Source: Prochlorococcus sp. AG-355-O17 (GTDB lineage: Bacteria > Cyanobacteriota > Cyanobacteriia > PCC-6307 > Cyanobiaceae). From it: a stretch of 64,000 bases of DNA. The number at the start of each line of letters is the position of its first letter. Position 1 is the stretch's first letter. The DNA lies in assembly GCA_003280655.1 (NCBI GenBank), contig QCEK01000002.1:1-64000 (forward strand), read 5' to 3'. Made by a program: the position numbers and the translations under genes. The notes beneath the pieces were generated by a model that was given only the letters and a program-made list of their open reading frames with translations, ran no database searches and was not told where the DNA came from. Shown piece after piece: positions 56,891-63,816 of this stretch.

Positions 56891-57040
56891 ATGAAATATC
56901 TCATCACAAGCAAAAGATCAAGAGCTTTATTTGGTATTGGAATAGTTGCTATAAGTATTGGATTAATATCAAAAAAAGTAATTAGCTATTCAACTGGAGA
57001 ATGTATGAAAGGTACTCAAGAAATAACCTTTAATATCTAG
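56891..57040 (+). CDS. Small membrane protein, 49 residues
   Basis: Read directly from the plus strand: MKYLITSKRSRALFGIGIVAIS then a hydrophobic helix to about residue 30 and a polar tail with a lone cysteine (STGECMKGTQE). It has one predicted membrane segment (about 12-30) after a positive N-terminus. No family recognised. Convergent with the thioredoxin-like gene 24 bp away. Likely a real short gene because of the clean start, stop and topology. Confidence 0.5.
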   Translation: MKYLITSKRSRALFGIGIVAISIGLISKKVISYSTGECMKGTQEITFNI

Positions 57041-57063
57041 CAATTAATCATCTTACATTTTTC

Positions 57064-57453
57064 TTAATTCTTAAATTCAGTCAACTTTGATAACTCTTTT
57101 AGTGAAAGTACACCTAAAATTAATTTTCCATTTATTTCCCATGTGGGAAACCCTTTAATTTTTTTATCAATACATAACTGAGTTTGACTGTTTATGCCAT
57201 CTCTTGCACATTCAACCACATTAAGTTCTCTATAAGCTTGCTTACCAAATAATTCACCTTGATTAAGGCAATTAGGACACCAATATGCTGAATATTTAAC
57301 TACACCATTATCTTTAAGGTATTTTGCCAACTCGATTGATTCCCTAGTGCTTTCTGAGGTGACTATAAGTTCTCTCTGATTATTTAAGTGGGAGCTATTT
57401 ACAACATTTGGTAAAGGAAGCAAAACTAATAGTGGGATTAATAGGTGTTTCAT
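57064..57453 (-). CDS. Exported thioredoxin-like protein (VKOR-Trx type)
   Basis: A 129-residue protein with a signal peptide (MKHLLIPLLVLLPLPNVVNS) and a thioredoxin-like domain. KYSAYWCPNCLNQGELFG (about 53-70) contains the CPNC redox pair; VVECARDGINSQTQLCIDKKIKGFPTWEINGK (about 79-111, in parts) adds two cysteines and the cis-proline region FPTW. This is the layout of the Trx domain fused to VKOR in cyanobacteria, here as a free-standing protein. Probably catalyses disulfide formation in lumen or periplasm. Its ATG overlaps the stop of the preceding 50-residue gene (ATGA). Confidence 0.82.
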   Translation of the reverse strand: MKHLLIPLLVLLPLPNVVNSSHLNNQRELIVTSESTRESIELAKYLKDNGVVKYSAYWCPNCLNQGELFGKQAYRELNVVECARDGINSQTQLCIDKKIKGFPTWEINGKLILGVLSLKELSKLTEFKN

Positions 57454-57602
57454 TTATTTACTACTTTTCCTCCATATTTTCTTACTACCTTATCAAGCAA
57501 AATTCGTATATCTTTATTTTTAAGTTTCTCTATTTGCTGAAGATTTTTAAGGAGATCACATATTTGATCCTGTGTATCTTCATTTAATTCACTTACTGCC
57601 AT
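57450..57602 (-). CDS. Small hypothetical protein, 50 residues, coupled to thioredoxin-like gene
   Basis: Hand translation gives MAVSELNEDTQDQICDLLKN followed by a charged, helical segment and ends YGGKVVNK. Lysine-rich, predicted alpha-helical, with one cysteine near residue 15. Four-base ATGA overlap with the thioredoxin-like gene downstream strongly suggests a translationally coupled, genuine gene. No family recognised. Upstream is the 268-bp stretch with the hairpin at 57693. Confidence 0.6.
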   Translation of the reverse strand: MAVSELNEDTQDQICDLLKNLQQIEKLKNKDIRILLDKVVRKYGGKVVNK

Positions 57603-57692
57603 TTATATTTAGAGTTTTTATAATCCAATTTTAAATCAAAAGTAAATTTACATACTTATTGTATTTATATTTTTTTATTGCTATTTTTTTAA

Positions 57693-57741
57693 AGCGGGCT
57701 AAGGTTCATATCTCCACGAGGATTTAGTCCGCTGAATTTTT
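57693..57741 (+). ncRNA. Structured hairpin, possible small RNA end or terminator
   Basis: AGCGGGCTAA (57693) pairs with TTAGTCCGCT (ending 57733) over ten bases with one G-U, with a 21-base loop that can add a small inner stem (TCC/GGA). GAATTTTT follows on the plus strand. This is a much more GC-rich element than its surroundings and lies in a gene-free gap, so a small RNA or 3' UTR structure is possible. No known RNA family recognised. Confidence 0.4.
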
Positions 57742-57857
57742 AAAGATTCAATTTATCTTGTATTCTTCTTTAAGAAATTGATTAGAAATATTAAAAAATA
57801 CTTATCTCTGTTTAATTTCTACTTTCCATTGAAAAGCATTCTTATATAAACATTAAT

Positions 57858-57868
57858 AGTGTGACACT
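57858..57868. promoter_or_regulatory. Palindrome AGTGTGACACT downstream of the RHH gene
   Basis: An 11-base palindrome two bases beyond the RHH regulator stop. It is the reverse complement of the site AGTGTCACACT upstream of the same gene at 58251..58261. Possible extra operator. Confidence 0.5.
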
Positions 57869-57870
57869 TT

Positions 57871-58236
57871 TTATTCAATAATGTTGTTATTTCGCTTCAT
57901 AACTTTCTTAAAATACTTAAACTCAATAAATTCATGCATCATTTTGATATCATCAGATAATACTTTTTTATTAACTGCATATTCGTCGACATTAAGCGAA
58001 GAACTATTATTTTCAGAAAATATTTCGTGATCAAAAGAAAAGTTTATAAAATCCCTTTTATTATTGTTATTTTGACCATAAGATTCATTTAACACTCCTC
58101 GAGACCTTAACGCTTCCTCAACCAATAAACCTGTGACTTTTGACTGACTAAACTCATTAGTTGTGCACAATTTTTCAATAATTTCATGCACTTCTTCACT
58201 AGGTAAAAAACCAATTCTTTTCCTCGGAGTGGGCAT
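57871..58236 (-). CDS. Ribbon-helix-helix-like small regulator
   Basis: A 121-residue protein. The N-terminal 45-50 residues (PRKRIGFLPSEEVHEIIEKLC...SQSKVTGLLVEEALRSRGV) have the strand-helix-helix pattern of RHH (CopG/Arc/MetJ) DNA-binding domains. The rest is polar and N/S-rich with a possible C-terminal helix (MMHEFIEFKYFKKVMK). Palindromic sites flank both ends of the gene and overlap its promoter, so autoregulation is likely. Divergent from a 50-residue membrane peptide gene 76 bp away. Target range unknown. Confidence 0.75.
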   Translation of the reverse strand: MPTPRKRIGFLPSEEVHEIIEKLCTTNEFSQSKVTGLLVEEALRSRGVLNESYGQNNNNKRDFINFSFDHEIFSENNSSSLNVDEYAVNKKVLSDDIKMMHEFIEFKYFKKVMKRNNNIIE

Positions 58237-58250
58237 AATTAAAAAAAATT

Positions 58251-58283
58251 AGTGTCACACTTGCACATTATAAGTGTTGCACT
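58251..58283. promoter_or_regulatory. Divergent promoter with paired palindromic operators
   Basis: AGTGTCACACT (58251-58261) and AGTGTTGCACT (58273-58283) are spaced 22 bp start to start, two helical turns. Between them, TATAAT on the minus strand (58272-58267) is a likely -10 for the RHH gene; on the plus strand TTGCAC (58261-58266) and TATATT (58283-58288), 16 bp apart, form a promoter for the 50-residue gene. The sites overlap both promoters. Confidence 0.55.
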
Positions 58284-58312
58284 ATATTTGATCTAAGTCA
58301 ACTAATTTTCCT

Positions 58313-58465
58313 ATGCATATTTTATTATTTCCTGTAGGATTTATACTTTGGTATCTAGCTTATGAAGCAAAACCTATCATTAATGATGAAGTAACACTTA
58401 ATTGGGAAGAAAAAAATACAATTAAAAGAAATAAACTTTTAAATATAATCAACGAAAGCTTTTAA
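58313..58465 (+). CDS. Small membrane peptide, 50 residues, divergent from RHH gene
   Basis: Read from the plus strand: MHILLFPVGFILWYLAYEAK at the N-terminus (one short membrane helix), then a charged tail with WEEKNTIKRNKLLNII. No family recognised. Its promoter overlaps the paired palindromes and it shares them with the RHH regulator. A terminator lies 130 bp downstream. Hydrophobic start and charged tail invite comparison with small membrane regulators or type I toxins, but that is speculation. Confidence 0.55.
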   Translation: MHILLFPVGFILWYLAYEAKPIINDEVTLNWEEKNTIKRNKLLNIINESF

Positions 58466-58641
58466 AATTTACTGTTAATCGATTTTGACCATTCCTTGTG
58501 CTTATTATCTAGATCTGAGATTAACTGTTTTTGATAAGTAAATTTGAGTTGATTTTCGTTAAGTGATTTTTTTGTGATAATCATCTCTTTTGAGAAAAAA
58601 TTAGGAGTGTTAGAACTCCTAATTTTTTTTTTGACTTCCAT
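58462..58641 (-). CDS. Possible small hypothetical protein, 59 residues
   Basis: Minus-strand frame starting MEVKKKIRSSNTPNFFSKEM and ending EWSKSINSKF. Lysine-rich and polar. Its codons 4-16 coincide with the strong hairpin at 58595..58632, and there is no ribosome-binding site, so translation may instead start at the methionine near 58584 or not at all. The stop overlaps the end of the membrane peptide gene by four bases on the other strand. Confidence 0.3.
   Translation of the reverse strand: MEVKKKIRSSNTPNFFSKEMIITKKSLNENQLKFTYQKQLISDLDNKHKEWSKSINSKF
58595..58632. terminator. Strong bidirectional rho-independent terminator
   Basis: AAAAAATTAGGAGT (58595-58608) pairs perfectly with ACTCCTAATTTTTT (58615-58628) around a six-base loop, followed by more T. 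The T run exists on both strands because of the flanking A tract. It would end transcripts from the 50-residue gene at 58313. Confidence 0.75.
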
Positions 58642-58800
58642 ATAATGAATTTATCTATTTTTTTTATATGACTTAAAAGGTTATACTCTCAATAATTTTA
58701 TATTCTTTTTATATTCCTTCATATGTTTTTAGCATGTTTGTAAAAAATATTAGTTTATTAAATAATAAAGGCTATATTTAAACAAATTATATGTTTTATC

Positions 58801-58974
58801 ATGAATCTAAAGGAGAGAGGGATTACTGTTGGAGATTTACTAATAATACTAATAATAATAATCACTTCTACAATATTAATTAAATCATTTAGCAAGGATA
58901 AGAAAACAACACTTAATTATAGTAATCAAGAGCAAGTTTCTTATAAGGCAAATTACTATCAAAAATTTATTTGA
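58801..58974 (+). CDS. Small single-span membrane protein, 57 residues
   Basis: MNLKERGITVGDLLIILIII begins a single strongly hydrophobic helix (about 11-28) after a short positive leader, resembling the N-terminus of pilin-like or small thylakoid proteins, then a polar tail ending NYYQKFI. GITVGDLLIIL is reminiscent of class III prepilin leaders (the G then T-[VL]-x-[ED]-type spacing), which is suggestive only. No family recognised. Confidence 0.5.
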   Translation: MNLKERGITVGDLLIILIIIITSTILIKSFSKDKKTTLNYSNQEQVSYKANYYQKFI

Positions 58975-59084
58975 ATAGCTTATATAAATTATTTATAAAA
59001 CTCTTAATTAAGTGAATTAACTATTAAGTATCTCTTGTTTAAATTTCAAGAATTAATAATTATCAAACAAAGAGTTTATGTATC

Positions 59085-59261
59085 TTAAATATTTTGATTA
59101 AATGATTTAGAACATTCCCATTTCAAGTTATCCTTTAAATCATTTATATCATTTGATACAGAAACTAAATTAACCATTTGAAGCATTTGACTTTTATTTA
59201 GCCTATTAATAACGATAAGTTTATTAAGCATTTCTAAAACAGATTTATCATTTATATTCAT
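59085..59261 (-). CDS. Small hypothetical protein, 58 residues
   Basis: Hand-translated: starts MNINDKSVLEMLNKLIVINR and ends CSKSFNQNI. Predicted all-alpha, with leucine/methionine spacing suggesting a short coiled coil (SQMLQMVNLVSVSNDINDL). No signal or membrane segment. No family recognised. Single convergent gap of 110 bp to the pilin-like gene on its left. Confidence 0.5.
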   Translation of the reverse strand: MNINDKSVLEMLNKLIVINRLNKSQMLQMVNLVSVSNDINDLKDNLKWECSKSFNQNI

Positions 59262-59447
59262 TATTTGTATAAAAAGCTGTGATCCTTCAATTCAAATATT
59301 TTATTTTATTATTTTAAAAAATTCATTATATTTTTTATGCTAAATATAAAAAATATTTATAAAATCATCAAAAATAAAACTTTTACTTATATGAAAATAT
59401 CTTAAGCTCAGTTTCTTATAAATTCGTTTATTGTAAAAAGAAAAAAA

Positions 59448-59618
59448 ATGAAAAAAAACTCCAAGAAAGATTACCTTAATAGAGATGAAGTTAATGAAAT
59501 GATTGAATCAGCTTTAAGGAGACATAATAGAAGATCTACAATAATATCAAGCGTACTTGGCTGGATCTTAATTGGAGGTTATTCGTTTGGACTTTTTCAA
59601 GCAGTTCAAAATGTCTAA
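59448..59618 (+). CDS. Small tail-anchored membrane protein, 56 residues
   Basis: MKKNSKKDYLNRDEVNEMIE, basic SALRRHNRRSTIISS, then a C-terminal membrane helix VLGWILIGGYSFGLFQAVQ. A cytosolic helical head with a C-terminal anchor. AAAAAAAA before the ATG is the only leader signal. No family recognised; coding quality good. Confidence 0.55.
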   Translation: MKKNSKKDYLNRDEVNEMIESALRRHNRRSTIISSVLGWILIGGYSFGLFQAVQNV

Positions 59619-59682
59619 ATTAATCTTATCTTTAAATAAGAACTTCCTAAATGATAAATTAATATAAGACTAATTTTTTTTT

Positions 59683-59904
59683 ATGAGGGAATATATTAAG
59701 GCAAATCTTACAGTGATAAGAAAATATTTAAAAAAACGAAAAAAGTATACATCAAAATTAAATAATGCCTCGATAATGGAAGAATTCCAAGAATGGAACA
59801 AAGATTCATTACCTGAGACAGAATCAATATGGACTTTACCTGACTTAACTAGGAATGAAAGACTAAAAAATTTTTGTCGCTCAATTAAGAAGGAAATAAA
59901 ATAA
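59683..59904 (+). CDS. Small basic hypothetical protein, 73 residues
   Basis: Starts MREYIKANLTVIRKYLKKRK; lysine-rich N-terminal half, then EFQEWNKDSLPETESIWTLPDL and a basic C-terminus. No signal or membrane segment. No family recognised. The opposite frame (59670..59993 minus) is hydrophobic/aromatic in the way of a shadow and is rejected. Converges with the 52-residue gene 4 bp on. Confidence 0.5.
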   Translation: MREYIKANLTVIRKYLKKRKKYTSKLNNASIMEEFQEWNKDSLPETESIWTLPDLTRNERLKNFCRSIKKEIK

Positions 59905-59908
59905 GTTT

Positions 59909-60067
59909 TTAACTTCCTAGTTGTATATGATTTACCTTTAAGTAAAAATAACCCGCAAATCCAACTATATTCAAAATTACAACGAAAATCCAAGCTCCAA
60001 TTGGCTGATTAGAATCAAATTTTTTTATTTTAACTTTTTCCTTTAGTCTTTCAATATATTTAGCCAC
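59909..60067 (-). CDS. Small membrane protein, 52 residues
   Basis: Minus-strand GTG start: VAKYIERLKEKVKIKKFDSN, then a single membrane helix WIFVVILNIVGFAGYFYL (about 26-43) and a short polar end. A basic cytosolic head followed by one helix resembles small thylakoid proteins, but no family is recognised. Start codon choice is uncertain because no ATG is available in frame. Confidence 0.5.
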   Translation of the reverse strand: MAKYIERLKEKVKIKKFDSNQPIGAWIFVVILNIVGFAGYFYLKVNHIQLGS

Positions 60068-60145
60068 AGTTAAAAATATTAAAAAGGATTTTTCTAATTA
60101 TAGAGACTTAAATTTTAAAGAATCTTAAATAAAAAAAAATTTCTT

Positions 60146-60271
60146 TTAATTCGAATTTTTATTGTCAAGCCTGTTAATGGGATATTTAATTAACTCCTTT
60201 TTGAGATTTTTTAAGAGTTTATTGTGATTCAAAATTGTAAATTTCCTTGTAAAGGAATAATGCCATTTCAT
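60146..60271 (-). CDS. Possible small basic protein, 41 residues
   Basis: Frame starting MKWHYSFTRKFTILNHNKLL and ending LDNKNSN. Lysine-rich, soluble; no ribosome-binding site is obvious. Lies in the gap between the 52-residue gene and the peroxiredoxin promoter, divergent from the latter. Could be a chance frame; listed because it fills most of an otherwise empty 300-bp gap and has a natural composition. Confidence 0.3.
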   Translation of the reverse strand: MKWHYSFTRKFTILNHNKLLKNLKKELIKYPINRLDNKNSN

Positions 60272-60287
60272 TGAATTAAAAAAAAAC

Positions 60288-60317
60288 TTGCTAATTCATT
60301 ATTAATAAAATTATAAT
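60288..60317 (+). promoter_or_regulatory. Promoter of the 2-Cys peroxiredoxin gene
   Basis: TTGCTA (60288-60293) and a perfect TATAAT (60312-60317), 18 bp apart. Transcription would start near 60324. The leader holds a small GGTC...GACC stem at 60328-60341 and AAGGA at 60356-60360, 11 bases before the ATG. Confidence 0.6.
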
Positions 60318-60371
60318 ACTTATTACGGTCAATACAGACCATACATAATTTAAATAAGGACAAATTTTTTC

Positions 60372-60956
60372 ATGAGCTTAAAAGTAGGTCAAGAAGCACC
60401 AGACTTTAGTGCTACAGCAGTATATGATCAAGAGTTTAAGGAGATTACACTTTCAGGTCTAAGAGGTAAATGGGTTGTTCTATTCTTTTACCCACTAGAT
60501 TTTACATTTGTATGTCCAACTGAAATCACAGCATTTAGTGATAGATACCAAGATTTCTCGGCACTTAATACGGAAATACTTGGTGTATCAGTTGATAGCA
60601 AGCACTGTCATTTGGCTTGGATACAAACACCAAGAAATGAAGGTGGTATAGGTGATATCAACTATCCGTTAGTTTCTGACTTAAAAAGAGAAATTTGCCA
60701 GGCTTACAATGTTCTAAATGATGATGGGGAGGCTGATAGAGGTTTATTTCTTATCAATCCCGAAGGAGTAGTTATGCATACGACTGTTAACAAGGCTCCT
60801 GTAGGTAGAAATGTTGATGAAACGCTAAGGATTCTTCAAGGCTATCAATACGTTGCGGCAAACCCCGATGAAGTGTGTCCAGCAAACTGGACCCCCGGGG
60901 AGAAAACAATGTTAGAGGACCCAAAAGGTAGTAAGGAATATTTTTCTGCGCTATAG
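60372..60956 (+). CDS. Typical 2-Cys peroxiredoxin
   Basis: Abundant thiol peroxidase of the AhpC/Prx1 class, cytosolic. Peroxidatic cysteine C48 in [13 protein letters not shown]; resolving cysteine C169 in [12 protein letters not shown]; both present, so a dimeric typical 2-Cys enzyme reduced by thioredoxin or NTRC. 194 residues. The C-terminal YF-like end (SKEYFSAL) is compatible with overoxidation sensitivity. Single gene with its own promoter; ends 15 bp before the convergent membrane-protein gene. Confidence 0.95.
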   Translation: MSLKVGQEAPDFSATAVYDQEFKEITLSGLRGKWVVLFFYPLDFTFVCPTEITAFSDRYQDFSALNTEILGVSVDSKHCHLAWIQTPRNEGGIGDINYPLVSDLKREICQAYNVLNDDGEADRGLFLINPEGVVMHTTVNKAPVGRNVDETLRILQGYQYVAANPDEVCPANWTPGEKTMLEDPKGSKEYFSAL

Positions 60957-60971
60957 GAGAATTAGAAACAT

Positions 60972-61724
60972 TTAAGTAAGTAATGAGTAGTAAATAATTA
61001 TAAAAAAATAAAAAATAAATATATTCAAAAAGGGGATAACATCCCCTATTTGAGGTTTGGGCACGATCCAATCGCTCAAATTAGTTTTATATGATAAAAA
61101 GCACCACGTATAAAAAGAAATTTCTATTGCGACTAGGATAAAAAGATTAATTAAATTTAAGTCATTTAAACCAAAATATCTATAAATATGAAACTGATCA
61201 TCAACACTAATATTAATTATTTGAAGATGCCAAATATAGAGAGAAATCAAGATAAAATTTACCAATATTATTTTTTTTAAAAAAAACCTAGATTTCTTAA
61301 AAATTAATAGGATAGAAATTAAAAATATGAAAAAACATAACTGTTGAATATCCGGTTTTGGGACATTAATTCCTTCAAGAAATAAATTAATTATAAGATC
61401 AAAATTTATATATATATAATCAGCTATTAAGAAAGAGAGAAATATTAAATTTATTGCTACTAAGAATAATAATCTTTTTCCTTTAATTATTTTTTTACTA
61501 TGGATTTTATCCTTAGTAAAACTATAATCTGTGTAGTTTTTTAAAGAGTTTACATACACCAAAGATGGACATATTGCTCCGCTCAAATAGTAAAGGATTA
61601 AATAAAAGGAAATATCATTAATATTTAATGAATACAAATTAAACCATTGTTTTTGTACAAATGGAAGAATAAGTAAAAATGAAAGTGTAACTAATAACTT
61701 CGTTGTATTTTTTTTAATTATCAA
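60972..61724 (-). CDS. Polytopic membrane protein of unknown function
   Basis: A 250-residue protein with about seven hydrophobic segments (for example SFYLILYYLSGAICPSLVYV, LLFLVAINLIFLSFLIADYI, LINLFILVAIEISFYTWCFL). No family recognised. It follows the FtsH-like gene by 32 bp on the same strand, so the two are probably co-transcribed. A perfect GGGGAT/ATCCCC hairpin with a T run, a standard terminator, lies inside its last 25 codons at 61026..61047, which is odd. Confidence 0.65.
   Translation of the reverse strand: MIIKKNTTKLLVTLSFLLILPFVQKQWFNLYSLNINDISFYLILYYLSGAICPSLVYVNSLKNYTDYSFTKDKIHSKKIIKGKRLLFLVAINLIFLSFLIADYIYINFDLIINLFLEGINVPKPDIQQLCFFIFLISILLIFKKSRFFLKKIILVNFILISLYIWHLQIINISVDDQFHIYRYFGLNDLNLINLFILVAIEISFYTWCFLSYKTNLSDWIVPKPQIGDVIPFLNIFIFYFFIIIYYSLLT
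61026..61047 (-). terminator. Rho-independent terminator inside the 3' end of the membrane-protein frame
   Basis: On the minus strand AGGGGAT-GTT-ATCCCCT followed by TTTTTG. The seven-pair GC-rich stem and five Ts fit a terminator for the ftsH-like/membrane-protein transcript. It lies 55 bases before the annotated stop. Confidence 0.6.
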
Positions 61725-61756
61725 GAAAATATTTTTTTTAATTTAAAGCAATTAAA

Positions 61757-63511
61757 TCAAACTTTCAACAATTTAGAAGTTGTTAATTTAAAAACTTTTT
61801 TATCTATAGTTTCTTGATTTAAAAGTATATCAACTAATTTATCTAGTAAGACTCTATTTTTTTTCAATATTTTTATTGAATTATTTAATGAAATTTTAGA
61901 AATATTTATGATTTCATTATCTATTCTAGAACTGGTATTTTCTGCTATGAGAGGCTTTCTTCTAAATAATCCATCTCCTAAATACATTTCATTATTATCA
62001 GAATCCATTGAAATTGGACCAATAATTGAAAATCCATATTTTGTAACCATTTCCCTTACGATATTTGTCGCATAAGAGATATCGTTCATGGAGCATTGTG
62101 TAATTTCACCATCACCAAAAACTATCGTTTCTGCTGCTCTTCCAGCTAGTGCAATTTCAATTTTTGAAAATAATAATCTTTTTGAAATCAATCCACTAGA
62201 AATTACATCTTCGTCAGGGCATATTTTTGTATATCCTCCTATAGATCCAGATCTAGGTAAAATCGTAATCTTATCAACTGATTCAATTCCATTTCTCACA
62301 GCAGATACAATTGCTCTACCTACTTCGTTATAAGCAATAATTTTTTTCATGTTAGGAGAAGTTATTAATGAGCTTCTCAGGCCAATGGTAATTTTATCAA
62401 GAGCATTTTCTATATGAAGATCACTGATTAGTTTAGATTGGTCTCTTGCACAGTGAATAGCACTTTCATTCATCAAGTTTGCAAGATCTGCTCCCGAAAA
62501 TCCAACTGTTCTAGAAGCCCAATATCCTAAGTCAACTTCGCTTGAAAGTGGTTTAGAAAGTGAGTGAACTGAAAGAATTTTTTTTCTTCCATCTAAATCT
62601 GGAAGCATTACTTCAATTTTCCTATCAAATCTACCTGGTCTTAATAATGCTGCATCCAAAATATCTGGTCTATTTGTTGCTGCTAAAACAATAATGCCAG
62701 AATTATCTGCAAAACCATCTAATTCAGTTAGAAGCTGATTAAGGGTTTGTTCTCTTTCATCATTTCCACCTCCGATCCCAGAACCTCTTTGCCTACCAAT
62801 GGAATCAATTTCATCAATGAAAATTATACAAGGAGATTTTTCCTTAGCCTTAGAGAACAGATCACGAACTCGGCTTGCTCCAACACCAACAAATAGTTCT
62901 ACAAACTCTGATGCCGATATTGAGAGAAAAGGCACTCCTGATTCACCAGCAATTGCTTTAGCTAATAATGTTTTACCTGTTCCTGGTGGGCCTATCAAAA
63001 GAACTCCCTTGGGAACTTTTGCTCCAAGATTTTCAAATTTTTTTGGTTCTTTCAAAAATGTTATTACCTCTTTTAATTCCTCAGCGGCTTCAGGGACGCC
63101 AGCCACATCATCGAATCTCGTTTCTACATCATCAATAGTTACAAATTTAGCTTGATTTTTGGTAAAACCAAAAGCTCTGGATGCCAATTTTGATGTACTC
63201 CTTAAGATTAAGACTAAAGCTAATATGAAAATCAGGAAAAGACTTATTGAAGCAAATGAATTAGCAGCTGAGGCTTCTTTTCTACTATTGTTAATAGTTA
63301 GATCTACCTTATTTTCAGTAGCTTTTTCAAGAATTAATTGATCGTTGTAAAGGATAGGTATTTTAAATTTATCGCCATTTTTATACAGAACATCAATTTC
63401 TCTCTGCCTAGGATAGAAAAATATTGATTCTATTTTCCCCGCCTCTATATCTTCTAGAAGATCCGAATAACTTGATTTAGAATCTGAATATGAGAATTTT
63501 GATCTAAACAC
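61757..63511 (-). CDS. FtsH-like AAA protein lacking the HEXXH protease motif
   Basis: A 584-residue FtsH homologue. Walker A GPPGTGKT is at 174-181, Walker B FIDEID at 231-236, the second region of homology with arginine finger near RPGRFDR at 301-307: the AAA ATPase is intact. In the peptidase domain the zinc motif HEAGH is NEVGR (N395 to R399), while the third metal ligand region SMNDISYAT (D477) remains. Both histidines are lost, so it should be proteolytically inactive. Only one membrane helix (about 88-104) is predicted; the usual first helix is missing. Probably an unfoldase or a subunit modulating active FtsH, like plastid FtsHi. Upstream of the 250-residue membrane protein. Confidence 0.9.
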   Translation of the reverse strand: MFRSKFSYSDSKSSYSDLLEDIEAGKIESIFFYPRQREIDVLYKNGDKFKIPILYNDQLILEKATENKVDLTINNSRKEASAANSFASISLFLIFILALVLILRSTSKLASRAFGFTKNQAKFVTIDDVETRFDDVAGVPEAAEELKEVITFLKEPKKFENLGAKVPKGVLLIGPPGTGKTLLAKAIAGESGVPFLSISASEFVELFVGVGASRVRDLFSKAKEKSPCIIFIDEIDSIGRQRGSGIGGGNDEREQTLNQLLTELDGFADNSGIIVLAATNRPDILDAALLRPGRFDRKIEVMLPDLDGRKKILSVHSLSKPLSSEVDLGYWASRTVGFSGADLANLMNESAIHCARDQSKLISDLHIENALDKITIGLRSSLITSPNMKKIIAYNEVGRAIVSAVRNGIESVDKITILPRSGSIGGYTKICPDEDVISSGLISKRLLFSKIEIALAGRAAETIVFGDGEITQCSMNDISYATNIVREMVTKYGFSIIGPISMDSDNNEMYLGDGLFRRKPLIAENTSSRIDNEIINISKISLNNSIKILKKNRVLLDKLVDILLNQETIDKKVFKLTTSKLLKV

Positions 63512-63642
63512 TAATCTTTATAAGTGATTAATAAAGCATATATGCTTATTTAAAGAATTGACGTATATAAACAAAATATACTCAAAAGTTTTGGAGATAA
63601 CCAGTTAAAGGTTATATTATTATATGGAAATAAAGAAACAGA

Positions 63643-63813
63643 ATGGCTGTACCAAAGAAGAAAAAATCAAAGAGCAAAAGGAACCAAAGGCACGCTGTTT
63701 GGAAAGGAAAAGCAGCAATAGCAGCTCAAAAAGCTATATCTCTAGGTAAATCAGTTTTAACTGGGAAAGCTCAAGGATTTGTTTATCCTATTGAAGAAGA
63801 AGAAGAAGAGTAG
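63643..63813 (+). CDS. rpmF: Ribosomal protein bL32
   Basis: A 56-residue basic protein read from the plus strand: [20 protein letters not shown], then [20 protein letters not shown] and an acidic end EEEEEE. MAVPKKK and the RHAVWK block are diagnostic of L32. The poly-glutamate tail is unusual but seen in cyanobacterial forms. Divergent from the ftsH-like gene, 131 bp upstream; converges with the Ycf20-like gene 3 bp later. Confidence 0.96.
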   Translation: MAVPKKKKSKSKRNQRHAVWKGKAAIAAQKAISLGKSVLTGKAQGFVYPIEEEEEE

Positions 63814-63816
63814 CTT

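Noticed and set aside
59670-59993. 107-residue minus-strand frame
   Set aside because: Antisense to a better plus-strand frame and covering the start of the 52-residue gene; composition looks like a shadow of A-rich coding DNA.
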